Shown: positions 23,501 through 33,463 of the stretch, in pieces
Layout of the letters: every line of letters starts with the position of its first letter
How positions within the stretch are numbered: position 1 is the stretch's first letter
DNA from: Telmatactis stephensoni
Taxonomy: Eukaryota > Cnidaria > Anthozoa > Actiniaria > Isophelliidae
Assembly (NCBI GenBank): GCA_029948255.1
Contig: JALIZF010001433.1
Coordinates: 186,001 to 250,000, forward strand
Direction of reading: 5' to 3'
Length of the DNA: 64,000 nt
Program-made: the position numbers and the translations under genes
Notes under the pieces: model-generated
Told to the model about the DNA's origin: nothing
What the model saw: the letters and a program-made list of their open reading frames with translations, nothing else
Databases searched by the model: none

Positions 23501-25914
23501 CTCACAGATCCAAGAAACTGGTCATTCCAGACTATACAAGCAAAGAGGTCACCAAAACAGAGGTCACCGAAGTACGAAAACTGGACAGGTCCAAGTTCGT
23601 ACTGGAACGAGAAGAGCCAGAGGAGCCGCAAGACCACAAGGACTCGCCCAAGAAGGTCATTAAACTGGTAATGCCGGACTTGAAGCCCAAAGAGATCACC
23701 AAAACAGAGGTGACGGAGGTGCAAAGACTGCATCGCAGCATTTTCCAGCAAGGCAAAGAGCCAGAAGAACCCGAGCCTATCAAGAGGGAGCCTGCTCGCC
23801 CACGCAAACTGCAGACCGAATTCATTCAAAGCTTCAAGAACGTCGAGCCTCAAGAATCCGTGCCCGAGAGGGGGGTGCCTCACAGATCCAAGAAACTGGT
23901 CATTCCAGACTATACAAGCAAAGAGAACACCAAAACAGAGGTTACCAAAGTACGAAAACTGGACAGGTCCAAGTTCGTGCTGGAACGAGAAGAGCCAGAG
24001 GAGCCGCAAGACCACAAGGACTCGCTCCAGAAGGTCAACAAACTGGTAATGCCGGACTTTAAGCCCAAAGATGTCGCCAAGACAGAGGTGACTGAAGATA
24101 TTCTTGTAGATAGATATTATCCCATTGTAAAAACATTTGATTCTGAAAGAAGCGGTTCTCGTGAAAGGATAAATCGTACAAGTGCGGGTGGAGAACACGG
24201 TGAAAATGTGTTTCATAGCAGAAGCAAAATGAAGGAAGGGAATGCTTCTGTTTTGAAATATACAGCAATAACTGGTAGTGAAAAGAGTTCTTCGAAGAAG
24301 GGCGGGAAAATCACTTCAAACATGCCTTCTCATAGAGGTAAGCCCTTTTTGCGACATTTTGAAGTTTCCCAATCAGAGTATGATACTTCTTCAGCACCCA
24401 ACATTGAGGTGATTGAGAATGTTATTAATGACGGAAAGATCATCAAAGTTAGTAAGGAGACATTCGTTCAGGTGGATAATAGAGGAACAGCACTCGTAAA
24501 CATAAATGGTAAAAGTAAAGCTGATAAAAAGATTCAGTATGACAAAAAAATTTATATAGGAAGTGATACTTCAGTAAAACGTTTTCCTAAAGACACTAAT
24601 GAAGTTGGTCAGCATGTTTACAATGCGGGTGTACAACTTTCTCGGAACATGTCTTACATGGGAAGTTCAACAACTCCAAGTGGTGAAAAGAATGTTGACG
24701 TTACTGTCAGTGAAACTGATGAAGCTAACCATGGTGAACAGCATTACAAGTGGGGTGGAAAACCCTGTGAGAGAAGATCTATCGAAACTAACCCAGAGTA
24801 CCAAAAGAAAGGATTTGCTGATATTGATGTTACAGTTCGTAAAGTAAATCTAGCTGAACAACATGGCCAACAAGGTTTTGAGTTGAGTGTAAAAGGGACT
24901 AACGAAGCAACAAATAGAATTGTGTCGAGCACAAGAGATCATAACAAAGGATTTCCTGACTTTGATGTTACTGCTCGTCGCCTTGAAGCACCACAACATG
25001 TCCAACAAAGTTACAGGTTTGGCGCACAACGTTCTAGGACTACTTCTCAAAAGATAATTTCTACAAATTCAAGTGACCGAATGAAAGGATTTGCTGACGT
25101 TGATGTTATAGTTCATCAAGTTGATTTGCCGCAACGATCTCAAGGTTATACATGGGAGGTTGGAGGAAAGTCAGTGAAACCACTAGTGGTTTCTTCTGCA
25201 AACAGTCAAGACGTATCATACTTCGACGTTGATGTTGGAGAAAATCAAGGACAAAAGTTAATAACAAAGAACTCTGTTCCTCGAAGAAATGAGCAAAAAA
25301 CAAGAGCTCGACAAGAGATTCCGTATTCTGAGGTTCACCATGAATCCAAAAAGATAACAAAGAAAGAAAGTCAAATGGTCAGAAGCGTTAGTCCTAGCTC
25401 TAACACACATGTAAAGCAAATAGACTTTTATCAAGACGTTCCTGTTGCATCCACATCTGGAAGTGACTTGTCAACTTCACAAAGTCAAAATTGTGCAAGC
25501 TTCAGATATGAAGTACAAGAAGTCTCGACAACTCACCATAAGAGTTTTGACCATGGAGGTCATACCAATGCTAATGAAGACGGCAATTTTCCTGCACTGG
25601 TGAAAGAAGATGGAAAGTGGGAAGTGAGGAGAGTGAGTATCGATGATAACCAATCTTTGCCGACTTCGACATCTATGGATGTACAACCACTCGAAAGGAA
25701 GGTCACATTAGGAGGTAGAGATAAAAACGCTCCTCAAAGAAAAGAGTTGATGAAAGAATTTAAACAAAAAACACAAACATATGAAGATGTTCTAGATGAT
25801 GGAACTCATGTCAAGCGAACTATTCATGCCAGTGGCGGAACTGCCTACGGTAGACCAGGCAGTCAAATGCAAGTAAGGAGAATACAACAGCACACTGTTA
25901 TGACAAAAAGGTAG
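11566..25914 (+). CDS. Gene B: giant repeat protein, 29 x 126-residue units, several frame breaks
   Basis: I do not recognise this family. ATG at 11566 opens an N/T/K/Q-rich N-terminal region that runs to about 13077. It stays protein-like but passes through six frame changes (near 11.80, 11.86, 12.03, 12.26, 12.64 and 12.88 kb). The repeat array follows (13078-24041) with +1 insertions at T16452 and in the T-run at 19295-19297. A unique C-terminal region of about 620 residues then runs to TAG at 25912. Each array unit holds two homologous halves: KLVMPDFKPKEVTKTEVTEV then QRLDRSIF, and KLVIPDYTSKEVTKTEVTEV then RKLDRSKF. P/E/K-rich linkers separate them. The C-terminal part has a FVQVDNRGTALV stretch, four or five diverged KGFxDxDVTV repeats and a final LGGRDKNAPQRKELMKEF cap. 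No signal peptide or membrane segment is visible. A PEVK-like elastic or scaffolding role is inference from composition. The gene may be broken or mis-assembled. The terminal AAAAG/GTAGGT could instead be a splice donor. Confidence 0.65.
13078..24041 (+). repeat. Tandem array of 29 copies of a 378-bp coding unit
   Basis: The unit starts (AA)ACTGGTAATGCCGGACTTT and recurs every 378 bp, shifted by one base after 16452 and again after 19297. Twenty-nine complete units fit, followed by a partial 30th (KLVMPDFKPKDVAKTEVTED, to about 24096). Units in the middle are nearly identical at every codon position, including silent sites. Units 1-6 and especially the last two carry most substitutions (for example 23661-24030). 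This pattern is expected from unequal crossing-over with decaying edges. Collapse or expansion of copy number in assembly is a real possibility. Confidence 0.95.
24660..25260 (+). repeat. Degenerate ~50-60-residue repeats in the C-terminal region of gene B
   Basis: Successive segments KNVDVTV, KGFADIDVTV, KGFPDFDVTA, KGFADVDVIV and VSYFDVDV recur at intervals of about 50-60 residues. Each is followed by a Q/H-rich stretch ending in an aromatic residue (QHYKW, QGFEL, QSYRF, QGYTW). They are old, diverged copies, unlike the homogenised main array. Gene C has one similar stretch (GALDISFMDF). Confidence 0.6.
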
Positions 25915-26950
25915 GTGAGGTACTAGATATATACATTGGGACCCCGTTATTACGGCCACCTATGGTTTAGCAATAAGTAGTCGTATTAACGAGATGGCTG
26001 TATGATAATGTGTTTCTTACAAGAGATTAGGTGGTCGTGATAGCGAGGCGGTCGTATTAACGAAGTAGCCGCAGGGTGGGGTTCCAATGAATACCTTTTT
26101 TATAAAGAAACCAGAAGCCAACGTTAGTAGGCCGAGGAGTATGTGTACATGTAAAACGTTACTTAGTTTTTGGCGGTGATTTATTTGTTCGCAACAAATA
26201 AATTCTTTGATAAGGGCGAAGCACGCTGCAGGTGAATTGTGTTGATCGTGTGGTTTAATAGGCTTTTAGTCTTTGCGCCTGTACTCGCTTTTTGATGACT
26301 CTGGTGGGCTTTGTGAGTTTGTCCCAACAACGGATTCCCATATAAATGATCCACTGTTTCCGTGTGCTCATTAAGGTTTTACTAAATAAATAAAAAAGGC
26401 GTGGTGCGAACAAGAGAGAAGAAAGTTCTGATAAATCGCCAAGTGCTCTTGAGTACACGGCACAGTGGGCAAATTTTATATTTTCTTCATAAAATACACT
26501 GCTTTCCATCGTACTTAGCATCAATTTACACAGTGACCAGTAAATTCGAACACTGCGCGCGGTGCTGTGTGCATATTTAGAGTTCGTAGTATACGCGTCC
26601 TTTGGCCAATGAGGGCACACGTTATACGATTGTTAATTCATAATCATTTTTATTCTATCCAACAGACACTAGAAAGTTGTGGAAGTGGTATCAATAAAAC
26701 CGTGTTCAGTAGCAGGTAGTCTACGTAATCTACGTTGTCGATATTTTGTTAGTATCAACGTGCAGACCGCACTGTTAATATACTGTTCGTACGAATGTTA
26801 AAATCTAATATGTAATTAATGGTCGCAAGACAAAATGAGGTAAGATAAGGAATCCTCGTGACCCATCATATGCCCATGTCTGATGCTATTTTTAGAACCT
26901 CGTCACCATGACCGGGCGGATGTGAACATGTAGTCGGAGGACCAGGAAAC

Positions 26951-26988
26951 ATGGCGGCAAACGAGTCAAAAAATACGAGAAAACCTCC
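26951..26988 (+). other. Orphan first-exon-like segment (ATG ... GTGAGT)
   Basis: ATGGCGGCAAACGAG opens a 13-codon frame that ends at a good donor (CCTCC/GTGAGT). The ATG has a fair Kozak context and an ATGGCGGC start. No matching downstream exon was found, so it may be a relic or chance. Confidence 0.15.
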
Positions 26989-27353
26989 GTGAGTTCTTCC
27001 TCTCGAAAAGGAAAGAAGAGGAAAAGAGGCAGTGCGAAAAGGAAATAAGAGGAATAGAGGCAAAGCGAAAGCTTTCACGCTCTCGACCAATCAGATTCAC
27101 TCTAAAAGTAGCATCAAACGGGGCATACCATTGTCCAAAACCTAATACGCGCAATTCCTTCTCTTACCTCATCTTCTCTTGATGATTATGACTGATGCTG
27201 CAGTAGCTAAAATATTGGCCCAGTTTGGCTCCTGTAGATTTGCTAATATTGTAAGGGATAGATAATACAAAGGTATATATGTACAGTCAATAAATAAAAA
27301 TAAATGGACGAAATACAAGTAAAATGAAACATAAGTACGGACATAACACCTAG

Positions 27354-27701
27354 GGGGTGTTTACATGGCACTAGGATCATCCTTAGCAGGCGAATCATCC
27401 TACCTGCTATACATTTACTGCATTCTGTTTACGTGGAAATTAGTGTCTTCACTTCGGGAACTAGGATCTTCCTACTACCAGGATCATCCTGTGTCGTCGG
27501 TAGGAATATCCTAGCACTAGGAGTATGTTTCGGTCATAGAAACGGAAAAAGTAGAGATGCTTCGCCAACTAGGATTAGGAAACGCTAATGTTGGGGCCCC
27601 TGTGGTAGTTCGGGTTACCTGGGTGACGGAAAATTGTCATGTAAACTAAACGTAAAGTTGGTTCCCCTGCTAGGATGATCCTAGTGTCATGTGAACACCC
27701 C
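27354..27701. mobile_element. Hairpin TIR element beginning GGGGTGTTTACATG
   Basis: The left arm GGGGTGTTTACATGGCACTA continues GGATCATCC. The right arm is its complement (GGGGTGTTCACATGACACTA on the opposite strand), giving about 37-bp arms with few mismatches. Internal copies of AGGATCATCC/AGGATCTTCC suggest nested inverted repeats. There is no reading frame. Confidence 0.75.
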
Positions 27702-27711
27702 TTACTCACTC

Positions 27712-27842
27712 ACTATGATCCACGTCATATTTTATTTTAACCCGTAGTAGTAAACTTGTTTACTTTTGTTCTTTATCAACTAGTACAGACTAAATATTAT
27801 TTCCTTATTATTTCTTTCGCGGGTTAAATAAAATCACTTCTA
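27712..27842. mobile_element. MITE-like TIR element (CCCGTGAAA family), decayed
   Basis: The arms TATTTTATTTTAACCCG and CGCGGGTTAAATAAAATCAC are inverted and match the family at 4106-4250. It lies directly beside the element ending at 27701. Confidence 0.5.
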
Positions 27843-29669
27843 TCTGACGATTGGGGTCATATTTAATGACAATGTGTTCTATGGACAATCGATTACAGAC
27901 CAGTGCTGTGATATATTCATTGGCAATCGATTCGTACCAATCAAATCAATTTATTCATCTAATTATATAAAAACTGTGCACATCTTTAATTATTATATGA
28001 ACACTGCTTTCTATTCTTAGTTTATGATTTGCTTACATCTAGATTTTGTTGTATTAAAAGCGATATTACATTATTTCGACAATCTTGCTTGTAATCCAAT
28101 GCAATCCTTCTTTTATTTCTTTGACAATTGATGTTTTATGAACAATGTAATCAAATAAAGAATTGTAAATTTTTGTTAAATCTTCGGCCTGTCAAATTCA
28201 TTTTCAGAGAGATATGGCCTAAATGGTGTTCATCAAACGTTTATATGTTGATGACTATTATTGCAAGGTGGAAAGAATCATACGAGGGAGTATAATTTCT
28301 TATTGAGTTTAATTATATTCATAAAACGCAGTTTTCCATCACAATAAAAGAAATCGCACAATAAAGCTAAGCTTCATTGATCTTCATCAGTTACTAGTGA
28401 CTGATTTTCATTATAGGACCAACATAAGAATAAACAATATCGAACTCCTGTCATATAAGCATTATATATAAAAACCAAATATTTCATAAGATACTTAATG
28501 TTTCACAAACAATTCACTGAAAATCAGATATGTGATGTATATATGCTTCTTGTGCTAGCTGTTTTTTTTTTGTGTGTGTAGAACTAAAATTGTCTTATCT
28601 TACGTTGCATTATTCATAAAAATTGATATTAAATAATTCTAAATAAATAGCTTGAACAAGTGCGAGTTTCAACTTTTACTAAATTAAGAAAGTGTCTTCA
28701 ACATTTGGTATATTTTCGACTCAGCTGGATATCGATTTCATTCGAAAAAAACGTTTATCTAGAAAACTCTTGTGAGTTTGTGTACCGTGGGAATTCAAGA
28801 ACAGCTAAAAAATTAAACTGGAAAATAAAAATCAAAGCTTTTCAGAGAATGTCGTCTTATTCTACACTAAAAAAACCAAACTTTTTTTTTATTTACAAAT
28901 TGTCGATATTAAATTCAGGAGAAAATGGTTTCAGAGTAATCGTGATGATCTAATGTTTTAGATTAATATATGGTTATCGCTTGATATACTTTCAATGGTC
29001 AGTCTTTAATCAAGCATAACCTATTTCTTAATGTCTTTTCAACCCGTTCTGGAAGGCCTCTATTATAATCCATATCACTTTGCTTTAAAAGCGTATGTTT
29101 TCAATTCAGTTCTAGAATTTAAAGACGTTTTGACCAGTTCAACCGTTTTCTTCTTTTTTCAAGACTAGTATAAACGTATTATGTTGAGGGGGTATAAAGT
29201 CGCTCAAGCGGTCCCACTGCGAATATTATTCTGATAAACCAGTCTATCAAGTGTCTGGAAGAATCGGAAAGTTTCTGCACTGTGAGCAATTTTGACATAT
29301 TCCCACCCACCCACATAGACATCCAAGTTATTGGCAGTCTTCACTTGGTAGAACATTACCCATTTAAGGAGGTCTTCTTGGACGACTACCACTCCATGTA
29401 AGTAAAGAAACCCTTGTATATATAGGTAATACATCAAACGTATTGACATTCAATTAAAACAACTTGGTATTTTGCTCCTCTACAATCATTCATCTCTGAC
29501 TTTTGAGAGCCCGAGAAAACAGCTTGGTGATCCTTGCACGCCGATGATAGCTCAAAACGTAGTATACCATGCACAGTGACATTTAGATTCATGTTGGGTC
29601 TCTTCTCATTGTCACTAAAACAAAATCGCATGAGTAAATGTTTCGTGAAGGAAAATCAGCACGTGCTTA

Positions 29670-30699
29670 AGATTGAACAAAATGTCAGAAAATAGGTCGG
29701 GGTTTAATACTATTTAATCACTTTTCTCTCTTCTTTTCCAAAAACTACAAATGGATGAAATGGAAATATCTTGTTACGAGCCCACGAGGCTTTATCGGAC
29801 GTAGGATATCAGTTGTGGTTTGAAATTTCCCACGGGCTTAAATCTTTAGGGTATTGCTTTGCTTTCTCGATCCACTTTTAAAACGCAAATAAATAACTTC
29901 ACCGCGCTAGAACTCTCAACCTAACCTTAAAGCACCGTTTAAAAAATTAAACATTGTTTTCTCTTTTATTCACACAACTACACATGCAGGTACCTTATTT
30001 TTTGTACATGGATACGATACTTTGTCTACTGCTTTGCATTAGTTTGTTGTTCATATACTTAATACGGCGAGGTGAAACTGGTCATTTAGCGAGTTTATAA
30101 ATCACTCACATTTCATTATATGTGTATACTAATGTTGTATCTGCATATTTTGATTAATGATTTTTGTCTTGAAAAGTCTCCACGGGCAGTCAGTCGCAAA
30201 ATAACAAGTTTCAACTCCAATTATTATTATATTATAGAATACCTTGCTCATATTAGGCAGAGATTTTGTTTGTTATTCCGATTATAAATTCAATATTCAA
30301 TTATAAATTATGCATAACCTATGTTGCTCAAATAGTTTTCACTGAAAATCCCCGAAATTGTATAACCCCATCCCACCACAATTATAGACATTTAATGTTT
30401 GTTCTTATGAAATTTATTTCTAAAAGAGGACTTTATGAGAAGTACAAGTGAAAAACCAATTCGTAAATGTTTTTCTACGATTGGTTGCTTCCACAAGGAG
30501 TCCAAGCCTGTTGTATTCGGAGACGTAATATTTGCATATTAACATTAGAAGGCGACAAACAACACCTCGTATGTCACAACTCGTGAGCTCGTAACAAGAT
30601 ATTTCCATTTCATATCCATTTGTAGTTTTTGGAAAAGAAGAGAAAAAGTGATTAAATAGTATTAAACCCCGACCTATTTTCTGACATTTTGTTCAATCT
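29670..30699. mobile_element. ~1.03-kb element with ~115-bp terminal inverted repeats
   Basis: The left arm AGATTGAACAAAATGTCAGA (to about 29786) is repeated inverted at 30583-30699, ending GACATTTTGTTCAATCT. The arms include ATATCTTGTTACGAGC. The interior holds no convincing protein, so this is a non-autonomous DNA element. A SINE begins immediately after the right end. Confidence 0.8.
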
Positions 30700-30702
30700 C
30701 TT

Positions 30703-31022
30703 TGGGTGGCATGGGTGGCGTAGTGGTTAAGCCACTCGCCTCTCACCGCTGTGGTCCGGGTTCGAGTCCCGGCTCGGACGCTGGATCATATGCGAGTTTG
30801 AGTTTGTTTGATGTGTTGTTCTCTACCATGCCACGAGAGTTTTTTCTCCGGGTTCTCCGGTGTTTCCTCCCTCAGCAAAAATCAACATGTGAGTTTTTAA
30901 ATTGTATGCAGAGTATATCGAATGTAGGGGTAGCGAGTGTGCGAATGAGTCTCGGAGATATTAGCAGAAATGCTACTCAGAAAATCCGAGGATAAATAAA
31001 GAATATTTATTTTATTTATTTA
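30703..31022 (+). mobile_element. tRNA-derived SINE
   Basis: The A box TGGCGTAGTGG (30716-30726) and B box GGTTCGAGTCC (30759-30769) are correctly spaced for an internal Pol III promoter. They are followed by a CTCCGGGTTCTCCGGTGTTT body and an AT-rich tail near 31000-31022. There is no coding content. Confidence 0.8.
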
Positions 31023-31099
31023 CCACCAGTTCATCACCAGTTTCAACGACGTACTTTGATTTTCTATATGAGGATCGAGTTGCTCACTTTGAACATCTG

Positions 31100-31305
31100 T
31101 AGAGTGATCGCACTTTAACCTGTGAAATTGTATTAGCTAAATAATGCAAAATAGCACTATTAAACAATGGAAAACAAAAGTCTTTGTAGAGTGCACGCAC
31201 TTAAACCGTGAAACATAAATAATACAAAATAGTGCTAAATTGTGGTAATTCCTTTAGTGCTATTTTGCATTATTTAGCTAGTACAATTTCACTGATTAAG
31301 GACGT
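31100..31305. mobile_element. Nested or tandem MITE copies (CCCGTGAAA family)
   Basis: TAGAGTGATCGCACTTTAAC starts the first copy, and a second start, TAGAGTGCACGCACTTAAAC, lies inside it at about 31187. Both share an inverted right end at about 31300 (GCTAGTACAATTTCAC). The ATAATGCAAAATAGC segment is repeated inverted. The structure looks like one copy inserted into another. Confidence 0.6.
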
Positions 31306-32578
31306 TCGCGGGCATTGTTCACGCGCATTTCTACTGCGCAGGCTAGCGCGCGCTCAACTAAATCCAAGATGGCGGCCGTAAAACAATATTTTTTCGATAA
31401 TTTCTTTTTTTTCTTTTTTTGAAGAAAAAATTGTTCAAGTTTGTAGGAAAAATTAAAATAATGGAAATTAAAGGTTGAAAAAAATTATTTGGGTTGAAAA
31501 AGCGCAGAAAAAAGAAAGAAAAAGACAAAAAAGGAACCCACGAAACCCAGTCTCCACTCGGTCTCCACTCGGCTTGTCACGGTCATCACGGATCCAGTTT
31601 TTAACGGTGAATATCTCTTCAAAATTAACGGTGACCCCCATTTTTTATTTTCTCGTTTTGAAGAGCTACTAAATATCAACATCCTGTTAGTTTTTCAGAA
31701 AATCGACATTTAATTTTCGTATGGAAAAACGACATTTTCTGCCTAATTTTGATCCACGAATTCGAAAGAATGGTAAGACCATTACTTGTTGTTGCCTAAA
31801 AAAATAACTTACTTTTTTGATACGGCATCTAAATAACGTTTTTAAAACAGATGGATAGTTGGAGAAGCATTCTTGTACCTTTTTTACTATGTTTGGTGAT
31901 TCTTTCACGGAAAACAAATTTTCGTTTTCTTTACTTTATGCTTCGTGAAGAAGGCTCTGCAAAGTGCAAAATTGGCCAACTTCTCAGCGATGTAGCTCTC
32001 GAAATTTAACGGTGACCCCCAACTTTTTTGGCCTTATTTGATGAGTTTACAGGTAAGACTACCTGTGGCAAGAATGTTAACAGTATGGCTGCCAGTTTCG
32101 TTAGACTACTGTTTTTGTATATTTGCGTAATGTCTCAATGTATTTCGCTTTCTGCACAGCTTGGAATTGTGTAGTTTAAGGCTCTATGCTAAAATTCTGC
32201 CCATTTAATTGGGGGTTTCACATGATAAACACGATGGAACGTGACATTCACGTTCGTGTTTCCCATTTTTGATGACTTAAAATCATAGCTCAGGCAATTT
32301 TCAAAAACATTTTTTTGAGAAAACTAGCTTATACGATACACAAAGATGAACCTGTGTGATTTCGATTTTGGAGCAAAAAACAGAATTTAAGATTCACGCT
32401 TAACAGTTTTATACATATATCTTCCAATTGGAGCACAGAAGAAAGCAATAAGTTTAATAGCGAAATCAAGAGAAAAATAACCTTGATCACGAATTATTTT
32501 TTAGTAAGATTTTAAGGAAAAACATATCAGAATATGAAATGAACGAAGATAAGTTTAAAAAGAAATTACTTGTAATGT

Positions 32579-33463
32579 TTACTTCTCAATAAGTTGAGTG
32601 CATGAGTTAACATTATAATTTATAATAGCTACTTTGATCTTTGTTTCTTTGTATGTCATTTCTACTTGCTTGAAGCCTTTTCCTCCCATGCAAGAGGGCA
32701 GATACATTAAAGTGGCTGATACACTAGTATACAATCCACCATTTTCCTTTACAATATTTCTGGTTTCTCTATCTAGCCGTTTTAGATCGTTTATGAGCCA
32801 GTCAGCTGTCCACATGTGGTATGCTAACACTGGGATGGCAAATGTATTAACTTGCCTTAACTTTTCCCGGCATTGAGATATTTGAGGTCCAAATTACACT
32901 AAGTGTTCTAAGGTATTATTCACTGGCGTACTTGTAGACTTCTTTATCCAGTTGTGCGAAGTTTTCAGACTTTCCCAGCAACTTGTATTGGTCGTTTTCA
33001 TCTATCATACGAATAGTGTCCTTCTCGTTCAGCGGGAGGTTTTCAGTAGGTTTTATTTTCCCTCTTACAACATTGACAGTAGCGCACTTATCCAAACCCC
33101 ACTCTAGACCAATATCTCTGAACATATCCGTGATGTATACAAATCGGGCGAATGCTAGACCTTCCATCCTCTGTCTGTATTTCTATAGTTATTCTCCAAT
33201 TCTTTATGATGTTCTTGATAAGCCTTGTTACTTTTGTGGGTAGTCCATGTTCTATGCACACTTCCAGCCATTTATGGGACGCAGAGTCAAATCTCTTTTT
33301 GACGTCTACCCATACACAGCTTATGTTCTTTTTGTTGATTTTCGCGTCTTCAAGAATTGCTTTATCGACAAGGAGATTATCTACGCATCCCATAGATCCA
33401 GGCTTACACCCTTTCTGGTCAATTTGCATAATTTGATAATTGGCTTCATGCTCCTTTAATTAA
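32579..33463 (-). pseudogene. LINE reverse-transcriptase relic, 3' part
   Basis: Minus-strand frames, broken by stops and shifts, encode typical non-LTR retrotransposon RT segments. These include GCVDNLLVDKAILEDAK, CVWVDVKKRFDSASHKWLEV (the A-type catalytic aspartate region), a downstream GLEWGLDKCATVNVVRGKI and a later GGKGFKQVE. No complete frame remains. The upstream half lies at 35504-36055, across the palindromic insertion. Confidence 0.75.

Noticed and set aside
13324..23825. Dozens of 97-codon minus-strand frames spaced every 378 bp
   Set aside because: Shadows of the tandem unit in a further antisense frame.
13078..24041. CRISPR-like or satellite array interpretation of the 378-bp repeats
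   Set aside because: Units are contiguous, in frame and protein-coding, with no spacers; the context is a eukaryotic gene.
19285..24216. Minus-strand open frame of 1,643 codons, with similar ones at 14276-16447 and 16380-19292
   Set aside because: It is the antisense of the gene B array. The unit length is divisible by three and lacks stops in that frame, so openness is repeated automatically. The predicted hydrophobic product has no independent start or conservation.
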